This document shows positions 45,327 through 56,893 of a DNA stretch of 64,000 bases, one piece after another. The notes below the pieces were generated by a model that was not told the DNA's origin, made no database searches, and was given only the letters and a program-made list of their open reading frames with translations. The translations under genes were made by a program, and so were the position numbers. The stretch is from Culex pipiens pallens (taxonomy: Eukaryota > Arthropoda > Insecta > Diptera > Culicidae), in the NCBI RefSeq assembly GCF_016801865.2, contig NC_068939.1:68149877-68213876 (forward strand). Direction: 5' to 3'. The stretch's first letter is position 1, and every line of letters starts with the position of its first letter.

Positions 45327-46925
45327 AATGTAATGTTTTATTTTGTAATTCGTAAAGCTTCTTTGAAGATTGAAAAAATTAACGATTTCTCAAATCACTA
45401 AATATCACTCTGAACTTCTGACGCGTTGAAGACATATTTCAAACCCAGTCTAAACCCGACAAAGCTAGGCGCTCAATTAAATGATTTGCCAAATTTTAAC
45501 TTAAACATTACGATTTTTACCGTACTCGCAGAATGGCAGAATTTCTGCAGCTTTTTCAGAATTTTGCATCCAGCAAAAGTAACGTTTTCGCAACATGTTC
45601 CCGTACTTTTCTGTAACTCTCTCTTTTGCAGATGTTCTGCATAAGAGTTCTGCCTGAAAGAAAAATTACTTTTCTTGCTGAAAAGTGGGGTAACGCTCTG
45701 CTGCCGATTTTGTGTAGAATTACAGAATTCTACAAGTTCCTACTGGAGTAGACCTATTCACAAACTTTGATTGAATCTAGACTCAACCTACACTTGAACC
45801 CAGTCACTAAATATTCTAGCAGAGCTGGTTATGTCAGAATCCTGCGAGAACGGTGGAACGTTTCTGCTAGAATGCTGTAAGAATATCCAGCTCAGTAAGA
45901 ACTCTTCTAGAATCCTGGTAAAATGTCGAGACTGGGAAACACCTGGGTGCTGAAAAGACAGAATGCGTAACGTGATTTTCGAATGCTCCCCACTGCTCCT
46001 CACTAATACATCTGCACTACAGCTGTAAACATAAACAAAGTGGAAGGCTATGTTCAAGCTCAAGCGTGACATATTTTTTGCTGCGGAAATGACTTGTTTT
46101 GATTATATTTGATCTGTTCATGTTTAAATTTTCGTTGAAAAATTAAGGGCTTCGCACTGTTTTGTTCGTAGATTAATCGATGGGCGGCCAAAAGAGGCCT
46201 TTTTTGATTTCCACGTGACGAAATATTGCGTCAGAAGTGGGTGGAATTTTGTGAATCAGAAGAACAACCGAATCGATGTTCCGAGATTGTGTATCTTTGA
46301 AGCGCAGTAATTATGTTGGAGGAAGATTATTCAATATTATTTGGCATGTGCCATTCATAGTAATTGATAATTCGTCGCTAATATTTCAAAAAGCGTCATA
46401 AACGTAGGTTTTGCGTGAGACATAGCGCTTATTCAAATGCTAGCGACGAATTTACCCAATCTCGATTTCTACCCTCTTTTTAAGATTTGTTTACTTCGAA
46501 TACCTCAAAAGCTCGACACCACCGACAAAATAAATTATAGATCGATTACAATACTTGCCACTTCTTGGTATCATTTTGCGAACAGTAAATTGGTTCCACT
46601 TTGACAGTTCTAAATTGAGGCCGCTTTGCGAACCACTTTTCTGCACCCAGGGAAACACTTTATTCTTCTCCAAACTTTTCTCCTGAGAGCGCACAACGCC
46701 GTGGTGACAAACACGGGCGCGCGCGCGCCGCACCAGGTTCATCTATTTGCGCAAAGGCAGTTAAAACTGCCACTGCCAAGCACGCGGCCTTACACTCGCT
46801 CACGATTAGTCGTAGTGAGAAGACGCCTTTTGTTTCAAATTCCGCAATATTTCTGTTTTGCAAACATAACTTTTAATGACAGTGACCACCTGAGGAAAGC
46901 GAATTGTGAGATTTTGTGACAAAAA
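45327..46925. other. Upstream region of the aldehyde oxidase gene
   Basis: No coding features. 46660-46920 is less AT-rich, with a GCGCGCGCGCGC run (46722-46733) and an initiator-like segment near 46800-46815. It probably holds the promoter and 5' UTR of the oxidase, but I cannot fix a start site. Confidence 0.4.
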
Positions 46926-49788
46926 ATGGAGGTGATTTTTACGATAAACGGAAAGACTTTTAATGGTAAGTTTCGTTGGAAAATGTTGTGAAATACTTTA
47001 AGCCATTTTTTTAAGTTTAACTAAGTTTAAATCGAACACTAAAACCTTATTTTTTTCATAAGCATATGGAAGTCCTGGTTACAATATGTATTATTACTAT
47101 TTAATTTATTACATTTACTCCACTTATTTTTCAAGTCATTTATAAAACATTCAATATCAGTTTGTAACGCGTGACAGACACAAATGTGCCATAATTCATC
47201 TCAAAATTTTCCCGTTCTGCCTCAAACCGCCGTTTACCATCAGTTTAGATAAATACCTTCGAGACTCTCGAGACGGACAATTGTGATAGCGAAAACTCGT
47301 CACAGCAAATGTACTTCATTTCGTTTGCATTGCACACATAATGATACATGACTAGGCTAGAATATGAAGTCCATCACTTGAATTGAAGGTATGTTTAATA
47401 ATATTTTGCAATTCCCCACCAAACATCAACACAGTCGACCCGAAGACCGTCCCGATTGATACGTCGCTGAACAGCTTCATCCGCAACCATGCCCACCTCA
47501 CCGGGACCAAGTTCATGTGTCTGGAGGGAGGTTGCGGAGCTTGCGTCGTCAACGTGAACGGAATTCATCCGGTAACGAAGGAGAAGTCATCATGGGCTGT
47601 GAACTCGGTAATTGACGGTGGCGAACTTCAATCGCATGGAATATTCCAAAGTTAACACGCTTTCAACTTCAATTTCAGTGTCTGTTGCCGGTACTGTCCT
47701 GCCACGGTCTGGATATCTTAACGGTCGAAGGAATTGGAGATAAGCAAGATGGCTACCATCCGATTCAGAAGCTTCTGGCGCACTTTAACGGATCCCAGTG
47801 CGGATTCTGCTCGCCGGGCATGGTCATGAACATGTACAGCTTGCTCGAGTCCAAGAACGGTCAGGTGACCATGGCCGAGGTCGAGAACGCCTTCGGTGGA
47901 AACATCTGCCGTTGTACCGGATATCGACCGATCCTGGACGCGTTCAAATCATTGGCCATCGATGCTGAGCCTCGTCTCAAGGAGGCTTGCCAAGATATTG
48001 AGGACTTGACCAAGATTTGTCCCAAAACTGGGTCCGCTTGTGCTGGAAAGTGTTCCGCGGCTGGGAAGATCACCGACAAGAAGGGAGTCCATCTGAGCTT
48101 TGCCGAGGACAAAGAGTGGCACAAGGTCTACAATATCAGCGATGTATTTGCCATCTTTGAGAAAATCAATACCAAGCCGTACATGCTCGTGGCTGGCAAC
48201 ACTGCTCACGGTATACGCTAATCGACTCATTATCCAGCAGTATGACTAACAACAATCCTCTATTTCAGGTGTCTACCGTAGAAGCGATGACTTGCAGGTT
48301 TTCATCGATGTCACTTCTATCGAAGAGCTGCGATCGCACTCCATGGGGAACAACTTGACCGTTGGGGCGAATGTCTCGCTTACCGAGCTTATGACCATTC
48401 TAACGGATGCCGCTGCGAAGAATACGAACTTTGGATATTGCACGGAGCTCGTTAAGCATATTGACCTGATTGCCAATGACCCCGTACGCAACACAGGAAC
48501 AATCGCTGGAAATTTGTGCATCAAGAATCAGCACAACGAGTTCCCTTCGGATTTGTACTTGATTCTGGAAGCCGTTGGAGCTCAGTTGACTATCAGTAAG
48601 ATTCCTTTTGAAAACGTTTCTTCCAGATTAACTAAAATACTTTAATTTCAGTGAAATCCTGTGGAAAGACCAGAACCATTTCTCCATGTCAATTCGTGTC
48701 CAAGGACATGAAGAAAAAGCTGGTTCTCAACGTTGTTCTACCACCGCTGGATCCCAAAGTATTCGTCTTCCGCTCGTTCAAAATCATGCCGAGAGCACAA
48801 AACGCCCAAGCGTACGTCAACGGTGCGTTCATGATCAAGTACAACGCGAATAAGGCATCCGTTAAGTCTGCTTCACTTTGCTTTGGCGGAATCAATCCCA
48901 AGGTACGATTAGTAGTGGGTCTAACGAATTCATCTAAAACGATTCTTTCCAACAGTTCACGCACGCCACTCAAACTGAAAAGTTCCTCGCCGGCAAAAAC
49001 CTGTTCTCCAACGACGTCTTCCAAAGGGCTCTTAAAACGCTGTCCAACGAGCTCAGCCCGGATTGGGTCCTTCCCGACGCATCCCCCGAATACCGCAAGA
49101 ACCTTGCCCTCTCACTGTTCTACAAGTTCGTGTTGAACATCGCCCCCGAAGGCAACGCGATCGTCAAGTCTCAGTACAAATCCGGTGGCTCGGTCCTTGA
49201 GCGACCGGTTTCTACCGCTTCTCAGCGATTCGATACCTACAAGGAGAAATGGCCCCTCACCAAGAACATTCCCAAGATCGAAGGTCTGGCGCAGACGTCC
49301 GGCGAGGCTCAGTACACCAACGATATTCCGGCACGATCTAACGAGCTGCATGCAGCGTTTGTGCTGGCTACCAAAGCTCACGCCAAGATCGAGAAGATTG
49401 ACGCGTCGGAAGCTTTGAAGCAAGCTGGGGTTGTGGCGTTCTTCTCCGCAAAGGACATTCCCGGAGCGAACAACTTTATGTACTTCCCCAACTATATGGG
49501 ATCGGATATCGAGGAGGTCTTCTGTAGCGATCGCGTAGCCTATCACGGTCAACCTGTAGGCATGATTGTGGCGGAATCGTTCGCTTTGGCCAATCGGGTC
49601 GTTAAACTTGTGAAGGTGTCGTATGGAGAGCCTAACTCTAGAGTGTACCCAACAGTGCAGGATGTCCTTCATGCCAAGGTCGCGGATCGTATCAAGGAAA
49701 TGCCGTACAGCACGCTTGGAGCAAGCTATGAAGCCGCCCCGGGAGGAGACATGAAGGTGAAGGGTCATTTCGAGATTGGTGGTCAGTA
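46926..49788 (+). CDS. Aldehyde oxidase, exons 1 to 6 (5' part, before the insertion)
   Basis: Molybdo-flavoenzyme oxidising aldehydes to acids with O2, cytosolic. Exons 46926-46965, 47435-47607, 47679-48210, 48269-48595, 48652-48902 and 48956-49788 have GT-AG borders with consistent phases. Residues 42, 47, 50 and 72 are the plant-ferredoxin-type 2Fe-2S cysteines. Cys112, 115, 148 and 150 (CGFCSPG, CRCTGY) bind the second cluster. An FAD domain follows (residues ~200-420: MLVAGNTAHG, NDPVRNTGTIAGNL), then the start of the molybdopterin domain (GEAQYTNDIPA). Length and the absence of the xanthine dehydrogenase substrate signature favour aldehyde oxidase over xanthine dehydrogenase. The frame is cut in codon 719 by the 419-bp element, giving a stop at 49808-49810. 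Confidence 0.92.
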
Positions 49789-50207
49789 CACCCAAAACTG
49801 GCAGCGCTAGTCCGAGAGAATGATGGTCTCGAGTCGAGAGAATAGTGGTACCACTCACGGACGCAGAGAACACAGCTCGAGATGGGCGATAGAACTATTC
49901 TCTCGAGGTTCATTGGCAAAAAAAGTTCATCCGTCAAACAAAAATCCAAAAGTGTCGACAACGGGAATCGAACCAGAGACCTTTTATAAACCAATCCAAT
50001 GACTTAGCTGCCTCGGCCACCACAGCTTGGTGACCAAGGAAAAGTCAGAAGTCGATGTATGACACTTGTTGGAGATTTATTGATTCAACTAACAAATGAA
50101 CTCATTTGTTATGATGGTGTGAGTTGGTACCATTATTCTATCGATTTTGGCACTGAGCCCTCAATAAATTTTGAGAGAACGATTATCTCGACTCTGAATT
50201 TTGGGTG
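49789..50207. mobile_element. 419-bp TA-flanked element, copy 2, inserted in aldehyde oxidase exon 6
   Basis: Termini CACCCAAAACTGG and ATTTTGGGTG with TA at 49787-49788 and 50208-50209. It looks identical to copy 1 at 35583-36001. It adds 421 bp (element plus one TA), which both shifts the frame and adds stops. It contains a minus-strand tRNA-like stretch (50022-49961: GTGGCCGAGGCAGCTAAG, GGTTCGATTCCC). Confidence 0.92.
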
Positions 50208-51854
50208 TACCATTACTACATGGAAACGCAATGTTGCGTGTGCATCCCAATCGAGGACGGTATGGACGTGTACTCGGCGACTCAGTGGGTGGATCTGACC
50301 CAGATGGCGATTGCCAAGATGTTAAAGATTCCCCAGAACAGCTTGAACCTGTACGTTCGCCGGCTGGGTGGTGCCTACGGTGGAAAGGGAACACGAGCTA
50401 CGATGATTGCGTGTGCTTGTGCACTGGCTGCCCACTTTACGAAGAGACCAGTACGGTTTGTGATGACCTTGGAGGCCAACATGGAGGCAATTGGTAAACG
50501 ATACCCGCTCGTTTCCGATTACGAGGTTGATATAACCAAGGAGGGCAAGATCACCAAGCTGTTCAACGAATACGTTCATGATTTTGGATCGAACTTCAAC
50601 GAAGGCATGTTCCATGCCGGTACGTTCTTCACCAACTGCTACGATGATACCGTTTTTAAGACAGTGGCCAAGGGAGTAAAGACGGATTGCGCCAGCAACA
50701 CCTTTTGTCGTGCTCCGGGAACTACCGAAGGAATTGCCATGATTGAAACCATTATGGAACACGTGGCATTCGCCACCGGGCTTGATCCGTTGGATGTCCG
50801 CATGGCAAACATGCCAAAAGACCTGAAGATGTTGGAGCTGATGCCGCAGTTCCGAGCTGACGTTGAGTACGATGCTAGAAAGAAAGAAATCGAACAGTTC
50901 AACGCAGAACATCGTTGGCGCAAACGAGGCATTGCCATTGTTCCGATGCGGTATCCTTTGGGCTACTTTGGATCGGTGAGCGCTATTGTAAGCATCTACC
51001 ATGATGATGGTACCGTTGCGATTTCTCACGGTGGTATCGAAATGGGACAAGGTATGAACACCAAGGTATCACAAGTAGCTGCGTACACGCTTGGCATTCC
51101 GATTGAGAAGATTTCCATCAAACCAACCAACACACTTACTTCACCGAATGCTATCGTCACTGGAGGAAGCAGGGCCAGCGAGACTGTCTCCTATGCGGTC
51201 AAACGTGCCTGCGAGATGATCCTGGAGCGCATGCAACCAATCAAGGAAGGGAACAAGGACGATCCGTGGGAAACCCTGGTCGAAAAGTGCCACACCAAGA
51301 ACGTTGATCTGTGTGCCACCTACATGTTCAAGGCATCCGACCTCACCCCTTACGTCATCTGGGGTCTCAGCTGTTCCGAGGTCGAGCTCGACGTCCTCAC
51401 CGGAAACGTTCAACTCCGCCGGGTTGACATCCTCGAGGACGTTGGCGAAAGCCTTAGCCCCGGAATCGACGTCGGCCAGATCGAGGGCGCGTTCGTCATG
51501 GGACTCGGATACTACCTAACCGAAGCGCTAGTATTCGACCCGAAGGACGGAGCCCTGCTGACGAACCGCACCTGGACGTACAAACCCCCGGGTGCCAAAG
51601 ACATTCCGGTGGACTTCCGCATCCGGTTCCTGCAGGGTAGTTCCAACCAGACGGGAGTGCTGCGCTCCAAGGCTACCGGGGAGCCGGCGATGAACATGAC
51701 CATTTCGATTATTTTTGCCCTGCGGCACGCGTTGATGGCCGCCCGGAAGGATGCTGGACTGGCGCGGGAGTGGGTTGCTCTGGGGGCTCCGTCGACGCCG
51801 GATCAGATTTTGGCGCTGGCTGGAAACAGCATCGAGCAGTTTAAGCTGAGTTGA
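50208..51854 (+). CDS. Aldehyde oxidase, exon 6 continued (3' part)
   Basis: Resumes the same protein without loss of a base once the element and one TA are removed. The joined frame is 3,801 nt, 1,266 residues, the normal size for insect aldehyde oxidases. Carries the molybdenum-cofactor domain: RLGGAYGGKG, RFVMTLEANMEAIGKRYP, CRAPGTTEG, HGGIEMGQGMNTKV, TGGSRASE, and the GEP motif with the likely catalytic Glu at about residue 1210. A cofactor-binding CRAPG and an intact C-terminus show that the gene was functional until recently. A poly(A) signal AATAAA lies at 51945-51950. As it stands this allele could yield only a truncated protein unless the insert is spliced out. Confidence 0.92.
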   Translation, partial: YHYYMETQCCVCIPIEDGMDVYSATQWVDLTQMAIAKMLKIPQNSLNLYVRRLGGAYGGKGTRATMIACACALAAHFTKRPVRFVMTLEANMEAIGKRYPLVSDYEVDITKEGKITKLFNEYVHDFGSNFNEGMFHAGTFFTNCYDDTVFKTVAKGVKTDCASNTFCRAPGTTEGIAMIETIMEHVAFATGLDPLDVRMANMPKDLKMLELMPQFRADVEYDARKKEIEQFNAEHRWRKRGIAIVPMRYPLGYFGSVSAIVSIYHDDGTVAISHGGIEMGQGMNTKVSQVAAYTLGIPIEKISIKPTNTLTSPNAIVTGGSRASETVSYAVKRACEMILERMQPIKEGNKDDPWETLVEKCHTKNVDLCATYMFKASDLTPYVIWGLSCSEVELDVLTGNVQLRRVDILEDVGESLSPGIDVGQIEGAFVMGLGYYLTEALVFDPKDGALLTNRTWTYKPPGAKDIPVDFRIRFLQGSSNQTGVLRSKATGEPAMNMTISIIFALRHALMAARKDAGLAREWVALGAPSTPDQILALAGNSIEQFKLS

Positions 51855-51944
51855 AAAGTTAAACCGTGATATGTATTGCATAATATTTTTTAAGTGTTTA
51901 GCTATTCAACGTAATCAAATAAGTATAAGGTGCATGGTTTAACA

Positions 51945-51950
51945 AATAAA
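51945..51950 (+). terminator. Poly(A) signal of aldehyde oxidase
   Basis: AATAAA 91 nt after the stop codon, in AT-rich 3' UTR. Confidence 0.6.
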
Positions 51951-51959
51951 ATATCCTCT

Positions 51960-53210
51960 CTAAATCAAAAATTTTCGTGGTGCATTGTTCTAACTGGCAA
52001 AACCCGATGATTACTTTTTTAATATTCCAGCTCCTAACCCTTAAAATAATTTAAACGGTAACTTCAACTCGTTGGTTCTCGGGCGTAACTTAATCAATTG
52101 GGACGATTTTTTTTGAGTGAATTGTAAGGATGTCTAAATAATCATAGAACTTAGCAAAACACGATTTGATCAAATCTGTAATTTTTGCGATAAAAACATC
52201 ATTGCAACTTTTATTTTGAGCTGAAAATAAGAAAAAAAAACCTGAAATTCCGTGAAGGCAAGCGCCACAAAAGACAGCTTTACAAGATAACGCTCCCTAA
52301 ATCTTATGTTTATTTGTTTATTTAAATGTCAATCATACGAAGACAACATAGACTTAAACAATAAATAAACAATGTAAACATGTAATTTTTAAAATGGAGA
52401 TAGTAAAGTCATTGAGTTAGTCTGTCAAAGGTCCCCAGTTCGATTCCCGTTTTCGACACTTTTAGTTTTTTGCTTTGTCGAATGATTTTTTTTTTGCAAA
52501 TGAGCTCGTATTTAAATCGGGAGCATCCCCAACTTTCTGACTCTCCCCAGGAGGACGAACGAATTATTCCGTTTCCCTCCGGCGATGGACGAGGGTTGTT
52601 CCCTGCTCCTCCTGGAGAGAAAAAGCTGACATTATAAGAAAATGTTGCCATTAAACACGCAAGGAATGTGCATAATTTAACGCGGTCGAGCGTATAAATT
52701 ACACAATGTTTTGTTAATGAGCGTGTTTAATACAACAACTTGGCGTATCTGGCCCCGCTGGATTGGGGAAGACACCGATTCGGCCCCGGAAATGCTGGCC
52801 TCTGCGAGCTGATTTGAAGCGATAAGCTGCGATTCCGGCCGCGAGGAACTTAGCAGATTAACGTGAAGACTTCCATCATTGTTATGATTTTTCGTTCAAA
52901 GATATAAATTTTGCGTCGCTTTCAATATTTTGACAAAATTCCTTCAACAAGTTGTTTAGAATAGTGCCCTACACATGCTGATTCCTTTTGGTAACGATTA
53001 TCCCATTACTTGTAAAGTTATGGAAATCGTCATTAATCAATGATTGCCAACTATGACGTCAATGACTGTGCCACAAAATTATATAAATTTTGAAGCACAA
53101 TTGATTTAGATCAAAAATTCTTTCAGTGGCTTCAAGAAGGCAACAATGGGCACATGCTGATTCCTTTTGGTGCTGAAATTCGTTAAATTGAATTTAATAC
53201 AGAATATTTT
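51960..53210. other. Intergenic DNA with a tRNA-like fragment
   Basis: 52395-52462 contains AAAGTCATTGAGTTAG and a B box AGTTCGATTCCCG. It resembles the tRNA-like stretch inside the 419-bp element and is a SINE or tRNA relic. No gene otherwise. Confidence 0.5.
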
Positions 53211-53218
53211 ATAGTGAT

Positions 53219-55331
53219 CAGGGCTGCGGAGTCGGATCATATTTCAAACGACTCCGACTCCGACTCCGACTCCAGCTTTCTCAGATTAGCTGACTCCGAC
53301 TCCGACTCCGGCTCCGGCTTTGAACAAATGGTTGGCTCCGACTCCGACTCCGACTCCAGCCTACCAACTCTAGCCGACTCCGACTCCGACTCCGACTCCA
53401 GCTTTCAACAAATGGTTGGCTCCGACTCCGACTCCGACTCCAACTTCACATGTTTTTAAATGTTTCAAAAGTTAGTTAACTATTATTAGTTAATTATTTT
53501 TAAAACATTGATAAATAGGATTATTTAAATACTCTCTAAGCGTCATGTTTTTCTCAAGAAAAATAAGTTAAGTAAAAGTAAAGTAAAGTAAATAAACGGA
53601 AAAAAGTTTCTAGGTTACAAGTTTTATTCGTTATGGAATCAAAATATATCTTCAGTTTTAGAGGCATTTAGAGAAGAACAGTTTTGTAAGTAAATTTGGA
53701 TTTACTTGCTTAACCTCAAATTTGAAATTATTTTTTTCAAAGCTAATAAATTTAAATATTAAATTGTTATTTTTGAATGAATAACTAAAAGAAATCTGGC
53801 CTTAATGATCTATTGAACATTAAAATTCAATTTGCTCACTTTCAGGCTGACATTTGTAAGAAGCACAGTGACAGGCACCTTGTTTTTTAAATGACAATTT
53901 TAAACGAAACTTTTTTTTGTTTTTTTTTTTTTTAAGATGTACATGGACATCACGCCATGGCTGAAGGAGATTATTATTGCAAATCAATGTATCTAAACAA
54001 TTTCTTCGTGGAAAGGACGCTTAAGATGTCCTTTTCAAATATCTGTGACATGGAAAATATTTTAACCTGGAAATTTTTAATTTATTTTAATTTTAAAATT
54101 TTATATACTTTAAAAAGGAGGTGCACGATACTTCGTGAATCTTCACCTAAAACGAAGCTTTATGGATGAGCTTGCGCCTCCATCAAAATATATGAAAAAA
54201 CTTAAAATATAATAAAAAAGAAATATCCTTAAGTAAAATATTTTCTAAGTCATTTTTTTAAGGTATATTGATTTGCAATGATTATCACCTTCCGTCATAT
54301 TGGCGTAAGACATACAGTATGAGAAAATTCGTACCAGTTGATAATATTTTGATTCTGTGTTTTTTATCTTTTATATTTGAAAAATAAATTAAAATCCTAC
54401 ATTTTATTCTATACATTTTATTAATTCATTTTTGTTCTGAATTCTTGAGATTTCTTCAACGATAATTTGCAACGCTATCAAAATAGTTTACCTAAAATCA
54501 ACATCAACATCAACAATCAATGATTATTTCAAATTTGTTGCAACTTCTTTTAACATTTTTTGTTAGTTTAAATTATTTTAAATGTAACACTTTGATTTTC
54601 TTGTACTCAGTTAGAAACAAAATGCGCATGTTGAGTTCCAAGTAAGAGATTGTTATTATCGTTGATTATTTGTTACAAAAGTTAAACTGTCAGTGACTCT
54701 TTTTCGATCTGCAAAAGCAGTGATTACTATTTATAATCTTTTTATGTACCTCGTAATTTTTTCCTAAAAAATGATTTAACTTAAAATCTCTAAGACATTT
54801 CGCTATGGGGGTAAAATATGACTTTGTGTGTACTTTTTTCAGAAACAACTGGATGAAATTTGGTCAAATTTGAATTGAAAGGGAACATAAATATAGTCAG
54901 ACTTTTATTATTTTTTGAATTATGATACTACATACTTGGGTAAGAGGTTATCATTTAGTGATTATAGTGTCATTACACAATTAGAGCTTTTCAATCACAA
55001 TAAAAAGCTTCAAATACGTAATGGCATCTGATAAGTCAATTAAAAATATGAGTTGTTTTGTAAATTAAGCTGTTATATAGGACATACTGAACAATAAAAA
55101 AAACATATTTTTTGTTGAATTTAAGATAACTCCGGCTCCGACTCCGACTCCAGGTAATCAGAAATCTTCGGCTCCGACTCCAGCTCATAAAATTTAGCCG
55201 ACTCCGGCTCCGACTCCGACTCCAGCTGTTCGAGTTTTGACGACTCCGACTCCGACTCCGACTCCAAGTCCTCAAAAAGACCCGACTCCACCGACTCCGG
55301 CTCCGACTCCGACTCCGACTCCACAGCCCTG
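53219..55331. mobile_element. hAT-like element, 2.1 kb, with inverted GACTCC minisatellite ends
   Basis: Termini CAGGGCTGCGGAGTCGG and CGACTCCACAGCCCTG, with an exact 8-bp duplication ATAGTGAT (53211-53218, 55332-55339) that fits the hAT nTnnnnAn pattern. Subterminal arrays of GACTCC/CCGACT occupy 53245-53445 and, in the matching but inverted sense, 55130-55325. The 1.7-kb interior is AT-rich with no transposase. Ser-Asp repeat frames are artefacts of the hexamer. Confidence 0.9.
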
Positions 55332-55339
55332 ATAGTGAT

Positions 55340-56738
55340 GATCAATTTTCTTCGAAAATGATCAACGGCTTCACCTTAAGCCACAAGCAAGCTAGTTGCT
55401 GAAAGGGGTTTTGGGGGGAATGAAAATGTGGAAAACTAACAGAGAAGAATTGTTGCCATTAATTTTGTGGAACGCTTCGTGGAGAAGAACAAATTAATTG
55501 CGGTAATTTCCTTTGCTTTTCACTGAAGAAGTGGAAAAATCTTGATTTTTGAATTTAGTGTTTGGATTTTTGTTTTGTATCAAAAGCATTTTAAAATAAA
55601 ATTTTCAAGCATTTGTTAATTTGGTCAGCTGCTTTTCACAGTTGGTGTTAATTTCCTCTTCGTGAAAAAACAATAAAACAAAGCAATAAAAATAATTCAA
55701 ATTTATTATCCTCTGCAGTCCTCTTGGTCAGCCAGAAGACTCACCGTTTTTCGCCCCTCTTTAACAGAGTTTACTTCACATCCGCTGCTTCCGGTAGCGG
55801 GGTTGTTCCGGGCAATGCTTTATGACAGCACGACGCGTTCCCGGCCACAACTAAAAAAACCCGTAGCCAGTCTTTCGAGTGCAGTTTTCTTGGCTTGGTA
55901 CTACTAGTCCGGCCAGTGCTACTACTTTAGTCGGTAAACCATCAAGTTTTGTCAGAGTGACCGTATTTTATATGGAATCACAGGAATTAGGGGAACAGCA
56001 TCTAATTCCAGCGTGCCTCTAATGTTGGCAGGTCAGACTTTTGTCTTTCAATTAAAGCTAATTAAAAGCGTTTTCAACTGAAATCAAGTGATAAATAGCT
56101 CAATAAGAAGTGAGCAAGCAAGTTTCTATCAAAAGTTATGCAAAATTAGTTGTTTAAATAGTGAAAATCAGCAAATTGGATGGAGTTAGGAGCGAGCGCT
56201 TAACCTGCCAAACATACGAGAATTTCCCTTAGTTAATCTAAGTGAAGTTGGTAGTTCTCTAATGGTCTTCAATAACATTCTTTGCAATTTCTTTAATTTA
56301 CATGGATTGTAGAATTAATATTTTACAAACCATTTCAAACAAGTTTTAGTTTTTTAATCAATTTTTTTTTTATGGAAAAGATTTTTTCACAGTTTTCCTA
56401 ATTTTTACATACTTTAAAATAAATCGTATCACTCTAACCAACTCCAGCTACTGCATTTTCCGCTTGCTAATATTATAGAGTCCAGAGTTCAGTTGCTCTC
56501 CCCGGGTCAGCTGCACGGACCAACTGGCCATAAGCACTACGAACTGCTGCCTGCGCCACTGACCACGGAAATCTGTTGAACACAAAACAGTTTATAGTTT
56601 CCGCTTGCGGGCTTCCACTCCAGATTCTTACGCCCAACTTCTGGAACGAAAAGAGAGCTCTAAACGCCCCAAAAGAATTATTATCCTTTTATTTGTGACC
56701 GGCCATTTGCGGTTCCGTAAAGTCCTGGAACTTCATTT
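55340..56738. other. Intergenic DNA with one dispersed repeat
   Basis: 55985-56180 matches 13186-13380 (AGGGGAACAGCATCTAA, GTGCCTCTAATGTTGGCA). No gene. Confidence 0.45.
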
Positions 56739-56893
56739 CTGGAGTTTTTTTTGAAAAGGTCCTATAAACCAAATTTTCATTTTTTGCTTTTTGGGTGTTT
56801 TTGAATACCCCTGACTCAAGGCGGTTCTAAAAACACCCAAAAAGCAAAAAAATGGAAATTTGGTTTATAGGACCTTTTCAAAAAAAACTCCAG
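56739..56893. mobile_element. Hairpin MITE, about 155 bp
   Basis: Arms CTGGAGTTTTTTTTGAAAAG and CTTTTCAAAAAAAACTCCAG, with inner CCTATAAACCAAATTT and TTTTTGGGTGTTTTT steps also paired. A diverged partial copy is at 15892-16005. Target duplication not clear. Confidence 0.75.

Noticed and set aside
49112..49873. 253-aa minus-strand frame opposite aldehyde oxidase
   Set aside because: Antisense shadow of a conserved exon that runs into the 419-bp element. Same for the minus-strand frames opposite the Helentron.
53214..53459. Ser-Asp repeat protein
   Set aside because: Translation of the GACTCC hexamer array inside a hAT-like element. The frame crosses the element end.
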